DNA of 6,884 nt from Lachnospiraceae bacterium (GCA_017540915.1 JAFYAD010000045.1:1-6884); one strand, 5' to 3'. Positions 1 to 6,524 are shown, numbered from the stretch's first letter. The notes: generated by a model from the sequence alone, not told the origin. Numbers and translations: made by a program.

Positions 1-1157
1 CCTGTGGGATAATGATTGAAAGCAAGCTCTGTTCCTATTTCATCAAGTCTCTCATAAGCCCTGTCGATCTCTCCGGGAGTTCTAACCGTTACATCCTGCC
101 CCCGCATGGCATTTATACGACCGTCTATGCCGCCTTCAGCTGATGCACCGTTGTCTGACAGGAAAATGATCAGAGTATTGTCCAACTGACCGCTGTCCTC
201 AAGATAATCAATAAGTCGCCCTATCTGATCATCTGTATGAGTCAGCATGCCTGCAAACGCTTCCATCTCTCTGGCATACACCGCTCTCTCTTTTTCGTCG
301 AGATCTGCCCAGTCACTGACATACTCGTTTTTTTCTGTTAGTTCCGCATTTTGTGGAATTACGCCCAAACGTTTCTGATTATCAAACCACTTCTTACGTT
401 TGATATCCCATCCTTCGTCAAATTTACCTTTATATCTGTCTATATATTCCTTTGGAGCATGATGCGGAGTATGCATTGCGCCGAAAGCAAGATACAGGAA
501 AAACGGCTGTTCAGGGAAATTCACCTGATGCTCAAACAGATAATCTATGGCGTGATCCACTATATCCTCTGAAAAGTGATAGCCCTCTACCACGGATTTG
601 GGTTGAGGAATAGCTGTATTATCCTGAATTAGATGCGGATGATACTGGTCATTTTCACCATGCAGAAATCCATAGTATCTGTCAAAGCCCTTCTGAAGTG
701 GCCAACCATCTACCGGACCTGCCGCAACCTGGTTTGCATCCAAATGCCATTTTCCGGTGCAAAACGTTGCATATCCGTATTCTTTCAGGATCTCTGCAAT
801 AGTCGCATATTCCGGTTTGAGACGACCCACCCCGTTTTCACAGCCTGTTCTCATCTCCACGAGACTTGCTACTCCTGCAGCATGATGGTTTGCTCCGGTG
901 AGCAATGACGCTCTGGTAGCCGAACATACTGCAGTCGTGTGGAAGTTGTTATATCTTAATCCTTCATCGGCAAGTCTGTCGATATTCGGAGTTTCTATAT
1001 CAGAACCATAGCACCCGAGCTGGGCAAATCCCATGTCGTCCATCAGGATATATATGACATTTGGCGCATTTTTCGGATCTGTATCCACTATGCTATATCT
1101 GTACTCAGTATCATCTATTGTTCTTCCTACTGTCCCGGTAAAAATTGACTTTTTCAT
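1..1157 (-). CDS. Type I sulfatase (arylsulfatase, AtsA-like), paralogue 2, C-terminus cut by window edge
   Basis: Predicted cytoplasmic sulfate-ester hydrolase. Reading the minus strand from ATG 1157 gives 385 uninterrupted codons with no stop, so the gene continues beyond base 1. Family signs: the metal-binding Asp pair D40-D41 in the segment LMDDMGFAQLG; the formylglycine motif CSATR at 78-82 followed by ASLLTG; GKWHL with K136 and H138; H229 in the GAMHTPHH segment; and SDNGA with D335-N336. The remaining active-site Lys region and the C-terminal domain lie outside the window. No signal peptide or membrane segment is seen at the N-terminus. It aligns along its whole visible length with the sulfatase at 2388-4643: 77 of 107 positions are identical from the first metal site to GKWHL. 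The start is supported by AAGG at 1167-1170, nine bases upstream, and by the 14-base gap after the lipoprotein gene. Cys rather than Ser in the motif means maturation by an anSME or FGE enzyme encoded elsewhere. The family call is firm; the substrate is unknown. Confidence 0.93.
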   Translation of the reverse strand, partial: MKKSIFTGTVGRTIDDTEYRYSIVDTDPKNAPNVIYILMDDMGFAQLGCYGSDIETPNIDRLADEGLRYNNFHTTAVCSATRASLLTGANHHAAGVASLVEMRTGCENGVGRLKPEYATIAEILKEYGYATFCTGKWHLDANQVAAGPVDGWPLQKGFDRYYGFLHGENDQYHPHLIQDNTAIPQPKSVVEGYHFSEDIVDHAIDYLFEHQVNFPEQPFFLYLAFGAMHTPHHAPKEYIDRYKGKFDEGWDIKRKKWFDNQKRLGVIPQNAELTEKNEYVSDWADLDEKERAVYAREMEAFAGMLTHTDDQIGRLIDYLEDSGQLDNTLIIFLSDNGASAEGGIDGRINAMRGQDVTVRTPGEIDRAYERLDEIGTELAFNHYPT

Positions 1158-1171
1158 GTAACATTACCTTT

Positions 1172-2332
1172 TTACTTTCCCAGCTCCGCCGCAGCCTGCT
1201 CATAGTACTGTGAATCCACAAGACTGTCTATGTCTATCTCGGATGCCAGTAACCCATTTGTGTTTAACCACTCATACACGTTTTTAATAGATGATAAATT
1301 GCTGTCGTTTATCTCAGGCGTTAAATACGATAACGATCCGTCTACTGTATATCCGTTTGCGTAGACCAGTGCACCTGCCTCACCATAGGCTGCACCGAGT
1401 ATGGAAAATACTCCTTCCGGATCATTCTGCGCATACTCTGAAGCACGTATTAATGCTTTATTATAAGCAACAGCAACTTCCGGATGTTCCTTCAATAATC
1501 CGTTATCTACCGTCAATAGTATCTGTCCGTATACATCCTCCGGAACATCCTCTAACAAATGACCCAGACCACTCAATGCAAATAACTCAACAGATATCTT
1601 CGTGGAAATAAGTGCATCAGCGTCACCTGTCTGAAGAAGTGAAGTTCCATCCATCACATTAGCATTTATTATCTCTATTTTGCCGGCGTCTATACCTGTT
1701 TCCCTGACAATACTATCCCATCCGTACTGAAGTGTCGTACCTTGTGCCACAACAATCCGTTTTCCCTCAAGGTCTTTTACGCTCTGTATTTCATCAGATG
1801 CAACCAAAATTCCATACAATTGTTTAGGATTCGCGATAGCTACAACAGTTGTGTCCGCTCCAACAGCTTTGTTAGTAATCGCAGGGAACTCAGCATAGCT
1901 TCCCGCATCCAGTGATCCGCTTAGGATCGCTGCATTTACCTCCGGACCTGCACCCTGAAAACCGATTGCTTCAAGCGTAAACCCAACCTTATTAAGCTCT
2001 TCTTCCAGGAATCCCTTATCCTGGGCTATAGATGCCAAATCTCCAAGATGGTTGGAAGAAGCATCTCCGCAACCCACACGGAACGGGATGAGCTCCCCGG
2101 ATGCAGCCGGTTCCTCGGTTGATGTATCAGCGGCAGCCGCACTGTCTGTATTTGTTTCATCTGCAGATGTCTCTTTGTTTTCATCGGTTGCTGCCTTATC
2201 TTCCGTGGCTGTAACGTTCTGCCGGGTTGCAACACCTTCTGTTCCTGCTCCGCATCCGGTCAATACAGAAAACATCAGCGCTGATGTCAAACCTAATACT
2301 GCTAATTTCCTTAATATCACATTCTTTTTCAT
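1172..2332 (-). CDS. ABC transporter substrate-binding lipoprotein, SsuA/TauA-like
   Basis: Extracytoplasmic solute receptor for the ABC importer encoded upstream in the same unit. The 386-residue product opens with a lipoprotein signal: KK near the start, hydrophobic residues 10-24, then the lipobox LTGC with the lipidated Cys at 27. Residues 28-79 form a low-complexity linker rich in Thr, Ala, Asp and Glu that probably tethers the domain to the membrane surface. The binding domain starts near 82. It has two hallmarks of the NMT1/SsuA-like family: GAGPEVNAAILSGSLDAG at 127-144 and the segment VKDLEGKRIVVAQGTT at 185-200. The start is supported by AAGGAGAG ending five bases before the ATG. 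The gene sits between two sulfatase genes, which points to an organic sulfate ester as ligand, as for AtsR of Pseudomonas. A sulfonate or taurine cannot be excluded by sequence alone. The 55-base gap upstream is the longest in the unit but holds no convincing terminator. Confidence 0.93.
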   Translation of the reverse strand: MKKNVILRKLAVLGLTSALMFSVLTGCGAGTEGVATRQNVTATEDKAATDENKETSADETNTDSAAAADTSTEEPAASGELIPFRVGCGDASSNHLGDLASIAQDKGFLEEELNKVGFTLEAIGFQGAGPEVNAAILSGSLDAGSYAEFPAITNKAVGADTTVVAIANPKQLYGILVASDEIQSVKDLEGKRIVVAQGTTLQYGWDSIVRETGIDAGKIEIINANVMDGTSLLQTGDADALISTKISVELFALSGLGHLLEDVPEDVYGQILLTVDNGLLKEHPEVAVAYNKALIRASEYAQNDPEGVFSILGAAYGEAGALVYANGYTVDGSLSYLTPEINDSNLSSIKNVYEWLNTNGLLASEIDIDSLVDSQYYEQAAAELGK

Positions 2333-2387
2333 GACTACTCTCCTTCAACTTTTATGATTTTTTATGTTTGAAAACTTCAGAAAAACA

Positions 2388-4643
2388 TCAGTCCTCATTC
2401 ATTATCTGTTTCAACAACTCTGCCGACGGAATATCGATAGGCTCCGCATGGAACACGATCTCATCCAATACTCCGGGATACTCAAACGGAAGCTTGTTTT
2501 CCGGATCAACCGATGCCACATGTCCGTCCTTGACTGTAAAGTTCATCTCCAAACCGAAGAAAAATCTCTCTACGACCGTACTTGCAGCTTCCTTACCATT
2601 TACACTGACAGTTACCTTTCCTGAATCTTTACTGATAAGTTTTGTATCTATTACTATATCCAGATCACCCTCAGGTAAATCATCCGTAACTGCCCGATAA
2701 TATTCCCTCATTGCACTGTTGTAAGTGTAATGAAGCTTGTCTCCTTTGATAAACACTGTATATCCCCCGTATCTGTGCCCTCCCGCATACAGGGTTCCCT
2801 CATTACCACTCACATGATGAAGACGAATGGTCACCGTATGATTTCTTTGGTTCATGAACAGCTTTCTGCCGGTCTTGAAGGGTTCTATGACATTCTTGTA
2901 TCTGTAGGTTTCCTCCTTAAAGATTGAAAGATAACCCTTCATATCTTCAAGATTCTGCTCCGGAGTACGCGCAAGGTAAGTACCTGTTCCCAACGGGAAA
3001 ACATTGTTTTTTCCGGCCTCTGCAAACCAAAGATTCTTTAATTCCTCAACTTTTTCCGGATACTGAGTTGCAACATTTTCGCTTTCGGAATAGTCTTCAT
3101 CAACATGATAAAGTTCCCACTCATCATCCTCATACCGGCTCACCATAAGGTGGTTCGCTACAAGCTTCCATCCGTCCTTCCATATTCCGCGGTTTCCGGA
3201 CTGTTCATAATACTGAACCGGTTTTCTGGTTGGAGCGTCCGGGTTTGCAAAAGTATAGGCAAAACTTGTACCGGTCATCAGTTTCTGAGGAACACCACCC
3301 AGTATATCAGGCTTTCTGATACCTAAAACATCCAGCACTGTCGGTGTGATGTCCGATACATGGTGATACTGCGACCGAACGGATCCTCCATCCCTGATCC
3401 CTTCCGGATAATGCACTACCAGCGGATCTTTCACTCCACCTGAATGCACGAAGCTTTTATACCACGGGAATGGTGTGTTACCTGCATTTGCCCAGCCTAT
3501 TGGATAATGTGGCGCAGACTGTTCCGATCCTATCTCATCTATTCTGGGGAGGGCAAAAGAAGCTTCTTCGCCCTCTTCCAGTATATTGAGAGATCTCTCC
3601 TGCGTGAATCTTCCTTCCTGTCCACCCTCGGCAGATGCTCCGTTATCAGACAACAGTACTATAATGGTATTATCCAATTCACCAATCTTTTCCAGGTAAT
3701 CAATAACACGACCGATCTGCTCATCCGTATGTGTCAGGAATCCGGCAAACGTCTCCATATAGCGCGCATAGAGCTTCTGCTCATCAGAAGACAACTCTGC
3801 CCATGCCTTTACCAACTTATTTCGCTCGGTCAGCTTTGCATCCTGAGGGATAACACCCAGACGCTTTTGATTTTCGAACCAATCCTCTCTCGTAGCATCC
3901 CAGCCCTTATCAAATGCTCCTTTGTACTCATCTATGTACTTTTGAGGTACCTGATGGGGAGAATGACCTGCACCATATGCCAGATACAGGAAGAACGGTT
4001 TTTCCGGATAAGCATTGGTATGCTGGAAAACATAATGTATCGCATGATCGGAAAGGTCTTCAGAAAGATGATATCCTTCCTCCGATGACTTAGGCTGTTT
4101 TACGGCCGAATTATCCTGTATCAGATTCGGATGGTACTGATCGGTGTACCCCTCCATAAAACCGTAAAACTTGTCAAATCCCTTTGCTAACGGCCAGTTG
4201 TCATATGGACCCTGGTCGCTGGTATCTTCCATCGGTGTAAGATGCCATTTTCCGACTGCGAAGGTAGCGTATCCGTTGTCCTTCAATATCTGTGCAAGTG
4301 TTGCATACTGTGGATCCAGATGTCCGAGATGGTTTGGATATCCGGACGGTGTGTCAACTACAGTTGCCACACCTGCTGCATGATGATTTGCACCGGTGAG
4401 AAGCGATGCTCTGGTTGCCGAGCAGATTGCAGTGGTGTGGAAATTGTTATATCTCAATCCGCCCGATGCAAGTCTGTCTATGTTTGGCGTTTTGATATTG
4501 GATCCAAAGCACCCAATCTGAGCAAAGCCTATGTCGTCCAGCACAATGTATACCACATTCGTTTTTTTCCTTTTAGGCTCCTCTTCATAGCTTAAAACCG
4601 ACTCATCTAAGGTAATTCCCTGATAACCTGTAAATCTTCTCAT
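2388..4643 (-). CDS. Type I sulfatase (arylsulfatase, AtsA-like), paralogue 1, full length
   Basis: Predicted cytoplasmic hydrolase releasing sulfate from an organic sulfate ester; 751 residues from the chosen start. Visible catalytic features in order: metal ligands D36-D37 (LDDIGFAQIG), formylglycine motif CSATR at 74-78, GKWHL with K132 and H134, H227 in GAGHSPHQ, SDNGA with D333-N334, and K396 in WYKSFVHSGG. All correspond to active-site positions of Pseudomonas arylsulfatase AtsA, probably SulfAtlas family S1_4. The segment WELYHVDEDYSESENVA near 509-525 is the usual end of the sulfatase fold. About 150 further residues (roughly 590-740), rich in beta-strand-like alternation, form a C-terminal domain that AtsA lacks but longer bacterial arylsulfatases carry. 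No signal peptide. The frame can extend to a GTG at 4664 overlapping the permease stop, but the strong AAGGAGG at 4653-4659 lies inside that extension and is nine bases from the ATG at 4643, so I chose 4643. The Cys-type motif requires a separate maturase. Aryl-sulfatase activity is inferred; the physiological ester is unknown. Confidence 0.95.
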   Translation of the reverse strand: MRRFTGYQGITLDESVLSYEEEPKRKKTNVVYIVLDDIGFAQIGCFGSNIKTPNIDRLASGGLRYNNFHTTAICSATRASLLTGANHHAAGVATVVDTPSGYPNHLGHLDPQYATLAQILKDNGYATFAVGKWHLTPMEDTSDQGPYDNWPLAKGFDKFYGFMEGYTDQYHPNLIQDNSAVKQPKSSEEGYHLSEDLSDHAIHYVFQHTNAYPEKPFFLYLAYGAGHSPHQVPQKYIDEYKGAFDKGWDATREDWFENQKRLGVIPQDAKLTERNKLVKAWAELSSDEQKLYARYMETFAGFLTHTDEQIGRVIDYLEKIGELDNTIIVLLSDNGASAEGGQEGRFTQERSLNILEEGEEASFALPRIDEIGSEQSAPHYPIGWANAGNTPFPWYKSFVHSGGVKDPLVVHYPEGIRDGGSVRSQYHHVSDITPTVLDVLGIRKPDILGGVPQKLMTGTSFAYTFANPDAPTRKPVQYYEQSGNRGIWKDGWKLVANHLMVSRYEDDEWELYHVDEDYSESENVATQYPEKVEELKNLWFAEAGKNNVFPLGTGTYLARTPEQNLEDMKGYLSIFKEETYRYKNVIEPFKTGRKLFMNQRNHTVTIRLHHVSGNEGTLYAGGHRYGGYTVFIKGDKLHYTYNSAMREYYRAVTDDLPEGDLDIVIDTKLISKDSGKVTVSVNGKEAASTVVERFFFGLEMNFTVKDGHVASVDPENKLPFEYPGVLDEIVFHAEPIDIPSAELLKQIMNED

Positions 4644-4652
4644 AACGTTATC

Positions 4653-4659
4653 CCTCCTT
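4653..4659 (-). promoter_or_regulatory. Shine-Dalgarno site deciding the sulfatase 1 start
   Basis: The minus strand reads AAGGAGG here, nine bases before ATG 4643. It lies downstream of the alternative GTG at 4664, so it can serve only the shorter 751-residue form. This is what rules against a start overlapping the permease stop codon. Confidence 0.85.
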
Positions 4660-4660
4660 A

Positions 4661-5428
4661 TCACTGTCTTTTATTATTCCATGGTGTGAGCAGTCCGAAT
4701 AAAACCCCTATTAATTTATCCATCACCACACCGACCAGACCGATCACTACCATACAGACCATCACCTTGTTTGCCTGCATCATCGTACGAGAATAATTCA
4801 GTTTATATCCGATACCTGTAGTAGATGCGATCAGTTCAGCCGCAACCACCGCCATCCATGACACTCCAAGTCCCAGCTTCAGCCCAACCAGCATCTGAGG
4901 TAATGCATGTGGCAGATGCACCTTGATAAATGTCTCCCAAGGTGATAGCTTATACAATCTTGCAACCTCTACCAACCCTTCCGGAGTCAGCTCTATCCCA
5001 CTTTGAGTATTGACCATTATGGGGAAGAACGCAGCTATGACTATTATGATAACTTTTGAAAGCTCTCCGATTCCTGCCCACATAATGATAAGCGGAACCC
5101 AGGCGATTATAGGAATCTGTCTTATTATCGTAACTGTAGGTACCAGTGTTTCTCTTAATCCGGGAAACATACCTACCACTGATCCCAATATCACTCCAAA
5201 AGCTACAGATAAAAAATAGCCTTTGATAACTCTTGAAAAACTGATCGACAGATCCGTCCACAGCTCTCCGCTCAATACCATGTCCTTAAAACCATTCACC
5301 ACCATAGTGATAGTAGGCAAAATACCGATGGGAATGCTCTTATACTTTGTGGCAAAATGCCACGCCAGCAATATGACAATTGGCAATATAAAACCCAAAA
5401 TAACCTTTCTGGCAAAACTCTTATTCAA
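4661..5428 (-). CDS. ABC transporter permease, SsuC/TauC-like
   Basis: Inner-membrane channel subunit of the importer, 255 residues, the normal size for SsuC/TauC permeases (BPD_transp_1 fold). About six hydrophobic segments can be seen, near residues 8-25, 63-88, 101-119, 123-140, 188-203 and 222-246. The cytoplasmic coupling loop that contacts the ATPase is at 154-180 (EVARLYKLSPWETFIKVHLP, then HALPQML). The Gly usually found seven positions into the EAA motif is Lys160 here. The start is TTG, not ATG: AAAGGAG at 5437-5443 is eight bases upstream and no nearby in-frame ATG competes. The gene follows the ATPase gene by 14 bases and precedes sulfatase 1 by 17, so co-transcription is very likely. 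The family resemblance fits sulfonate, taurine or sulfate-ester uptake; the adjoining sulfatases favour sulfate esters. A single permease gene implies a homodimeric channel. Confidence 0.93.
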   Translation of the reverse strand: MNKSFARKVILGFILPIVILLAWHFATKYKSIPIGILPTITMVVNGFKDMVLSGELWTDLSISFSRVIKGYFLSVAFGVILGSVVGMFPGLRETLVPTVTIIRQIPIIAWVPLIIMWAGIGELSKVIIIVIAAFFPIMVNTQSGIELTPEGLVEVARLYKLSPWETFIKVHLPHALPQMLVGLKLGLGVSWMAVVAAELIASTTGIGYKLNYSRTMMQANKVMVCMVVIGLVGVVMDKLIGVLFGLLTPWNNKRQ

Positions 5429-5436
5429 AACCTGTA

Positions 5437-5443
5437 CTCCTTT
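5437..5443 (-). promoter_or_regulatory. Shine-Dalgarno site supporting the permease TTG start
   Basis: The minus strand reads AAAGGAG, overlapping the last base of the ATPase stop codon and ending eight bases before TTG 5428. The placement favours the TTG as initiator and allows translational coupling with the ATPase gene. Confidence 0.8.
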
Positions 5444-6243
5444 CAGATAACATATTCGACATCAAGTTGCTCGGAAGACTCAAAAAAGAAATTGTATATC
5501 TTCCTCTTATAACCGTTAAATATCTCTCCGTTACGACGCTTTCCTTCTACTTTATCTATATTGATGATATCTTTTATTTCACCCGGTCTTGCCGACATTA
5601 CAATAACCCTGTCACCCAGATAAATCGCCTCATCTATGTCGTGAGTTACCATAACCATGGTAGTACCTTTTTGTTCATGCAACCTTATGATCTCCTTTTG
5701 CATGTTGATCCTGGTAAGCGCATCCAATGCACCGAAAGGCTCATCAAGTAACAGGATCGTCGGATCGTTGACCAGGCCTCTTGCAATCGCCGCTCTTTGG
5801 CTCATACCTCCTGATAGCTGGGCAGGATAACTGTTCTCAAATCCGCTCAGCCCTACAAGTTCCAGATAACTCTTCACTCTCGACTGCCTTTCTTCTTTTG
5901 AGATACCCTTTAATCCAAATCCAACATTGTCCTTTATCTTCAACCAGGGCATGAGTCTGTGATCCTGAAAAACCATTCCGCATTTTGGTCCCGGACCTAC
6001 TACCTTGTGTCCGTTTCTCTCGACATTTCCGTCCTCGTAATCTACCAATCCGCATATGATCTTCAATAATGTACTCTTTCCACAACCACTGTGTCCAACA
6101 ATAGTCACAAATTCTCCTGCCTGTATCTCGAGATTAATATCTTTTAATACCTGCATTTTATGAGAATCAACCTCAAAAAACTTATTCAAATGTTTCACGA
6201 CTATAATGGGTTCTTTTTCTTTTTTCAAATCCTGCTCTGCCAA
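5443..6243 (-). CDS. ABC transporter ATP-binding protein, SsuB/TauB-like
   Basis: Cytoplasmic ATPase that powers the importer; 266 residues from the chosen TTG start. All nucleotide-binding motifs are intact: Walker A GHSGCGKST at 50-58, Q-loop Q93 in MVFQDHRLMPW, ABC signature LSGGMSQR at 143-150, Walker B ILLLDEP at 163-169, D-loop GALD at 171-174 and switch His201 in VTHDIDEA. The MPWLKIKDNV segment after the Q-loop and the SARPGEI segment near 217-223 are typical of the nitrate/sulfonate/taurine ATPase group. The frame runs back to a TTG at 6276 and an ATG at 6273, but neither has a ribosome binding site. GGAGG at 6252-6256 is eight bases from TTG 6243, giving an N-terminus of MAEQDLKKEK. 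It is the first gene of the unit and follows 326 non-coding bases. Function as part of this importer is well supported; substrate is set by the binding protein, not by this subunit. Confidence 0.95.
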   Translation of the reverse strand: MAEQDLKKEKEPIIVVKHLNKFFEVDSHKMQVLKDINLEIQAGEFVTIVGHSGCGKSTLLKIICGLVDYEDGNVERNGHKVVGPGPKCGMVFQDHRLMPWLKIKDNVGFGLKGISKEERQSRVKSYLELVGLSGFENSYPAQLSGGMSQRAAIARGLVNDPTILLLDEPFGALDALTRINMQKEIIRLHEQKGTTMVMVTHDIDEAIYLGDRVIVMSARPGEIKDIINIDKVEGKRRNGEIFNGYKRKIYNFFFESSEQLDVEYVI

Positions 6244-6251
6244 AAGTATCT

Positions 6252-6256
6252 CCTCC
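6252..6256 (-). promoter_or_regulatory. Shine-Dalgarno site deciding the ATPase start
   Basis: The minus strand reads GGGAGGAG around this core, eight bases before TTG 6243. The upstream candidates ATG 6273 and TTG 6276 have no purine-rich site before them; the bases there are CCGGTCACAA. The shorter 266-residue product is therefore preferred. Confidence 0.75.
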
Positions 6257-6278
6257 CTTTTTTGACTTAACATCAAGT

Positions 6279-6308
6279 TGTGACCGGTTACCGGTTCACT
6301 CCGTCACA
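6279..6308 (-). promoter_or_regulatory. Cluster of overlapping inverted repeats upstream of the transporter unit (possible operator or leader hairpin)
   Basis: On the plus strand, TGTGAC (6279-6284) and GTCACA (6303-6308) are perfect 6-base inverted arms 18 bases apart. Between and overlapping them lies ACCGGTT repeated twice in tandem (6283-6289 and 6290-6296), each containing the self-complementary word ACCGGT, followed by TCAC (6296-6299). On the minus strand this makes a second dyad, GTG, a bulged A, ACCGGT, A, ACCGGT, CAC. The two dyads share the arm at 6279-6288, so as RNA they could not form together. The cluster ends 35 bases before the TTG start and lies downstream of the terminator. 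It could be a repressor or activator site, or a folding leader; no known regulator motif was recognised. Confidence 0.45.
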
Positions 6309-6313
6309 GCAGA

Positions 6314-6329
6314 TATTAATGTCATAATA
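6314..6329. promoter_or_regulatory. AT-rich dyad with -10-like words
   Basis: TATTA (6314-6318) and TAATA (6325-6329) are inverted around a 6-base spacer. On the minus strand the stretch contains TATTAT and TAATAT, both close to a sigma-A -10 box, but no good -35 box sits 16-18 bases upstream of either. It lies between the terminator and the first gene, where a promoter is expected. I cannot place the promoter firmly. Confidence 0.25.
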
Positions 6330-6344
6330 CAGAAAAATAAGCGT

Positions 6345-6391
6345 AAAAAAAGCAGGATATGTGAAACCGTTTTCACAAAACCTGCTTTTTT
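6345..6391 (-). terminator. Symmetrical intrinsic terminator
   Basis: Plus-strand order: AAAAAA, AGCAGG (6351-6356), ATAT, GTGAAA (6361-6366), CCGT loop, TTTCAC (6371-6376), AAAA, CCTGCT (6381-6386), TTTTT. The outer GC-rich stem and inner stem are perfect and separated by a small internal loop. A-runs and T-runs flank both sides, so the hairpin ends with a U-tract on either strand. The natural role is to end the xylanase transcript, whose stop codon is about 180 bases upstream on the minus strand, and to insulate the transporter unit. A leader attenuator role would need a promoter between 6392 and 6569; none is convincing. Confidence 0.85.
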
Positions 6392-6508
6392 GTGCGCTAT
6401 AGCACTATTCTATAACGATTTATAGGAAAAATCTATATGGCGATACGCCTACTAATTTGGTATGTTAACAACTTTTTCATCTGTGTAAATATCCTCATCA
6501 GCTCTTCT

Positions 6509-6524
6509 TTTCAACCTGTTGAAA
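6509..6524. repeat. Short perfect inverted repeat after the xylanase gene
   Basis: TTTCAAC (6509-6515) and GTTGAAA (6518-6524) are perfect inverted arms around CT, 46 bases past the xylanase stop. The stem is AT-rich and no U-tract follows on the minus strand, so it is not a good terminator. It may be a protein-binding site, an mRNA 3'-end structure or chance. Confidence 0.35.

Noticed and set aside
351..908. Two small plus-strand open frames (351-572 and 633-908)
   Set aside because: Both are antisense to the continuous minus-strand sulfatase 2 frame, which carries the catalytic motifs.
2052..2357. Plus-strand open frame of 101 codons opposite the lipoprotein linker
   Set aside because: Its Ser/Ala/Val-rich product is the complement of the low-complexity Thr/Ala/Asp/Glu linker of the binding lipoprotein; no family resemblance.
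2333..2387. Possible terminator or internal promoter in the 55-base gap before the lipoprotein gene
   Set aside because: Only a weak 5-base TGTTT/AAACA pairing is present, without a GC-rich stem or proper U-tract, and no -35/-10 pair stands out.
3444..4088. Plus-strand open frame of 214 codons
   Set aside because: It lies entirely antisense to the catalytic region of sulfatase 1, whose motifs are all intact; the product has no recognisable domain and is a shadow frame.
1..4643. Reading the two similar sulfatase regions as copies of a mobile element
   Set aside because: Similarity is confined to coding sequence, is clearly diverged at the DNA level and has no terminal repeats or transposase; gene duplication explains it.
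4641..4664. GTG start at 4664 for sulfatase 1, overlapping the permease stop
   Set aside because: The Shine-Dalgarno site AAGGAGG at 4653-4659 lies downstream of this codon and is well spaced for ATG 4643; the paralogue's N-terminus also resembles the shorter form.
5443..6243. A sulfonate-specific (ssu or tau) assignment of the transporter
   Set aside because: No desulfonating enzyme is nearby, while two sulfate-ester hydrolases are embedded in the unit; I kept the family-level name and gave no gene symbol.
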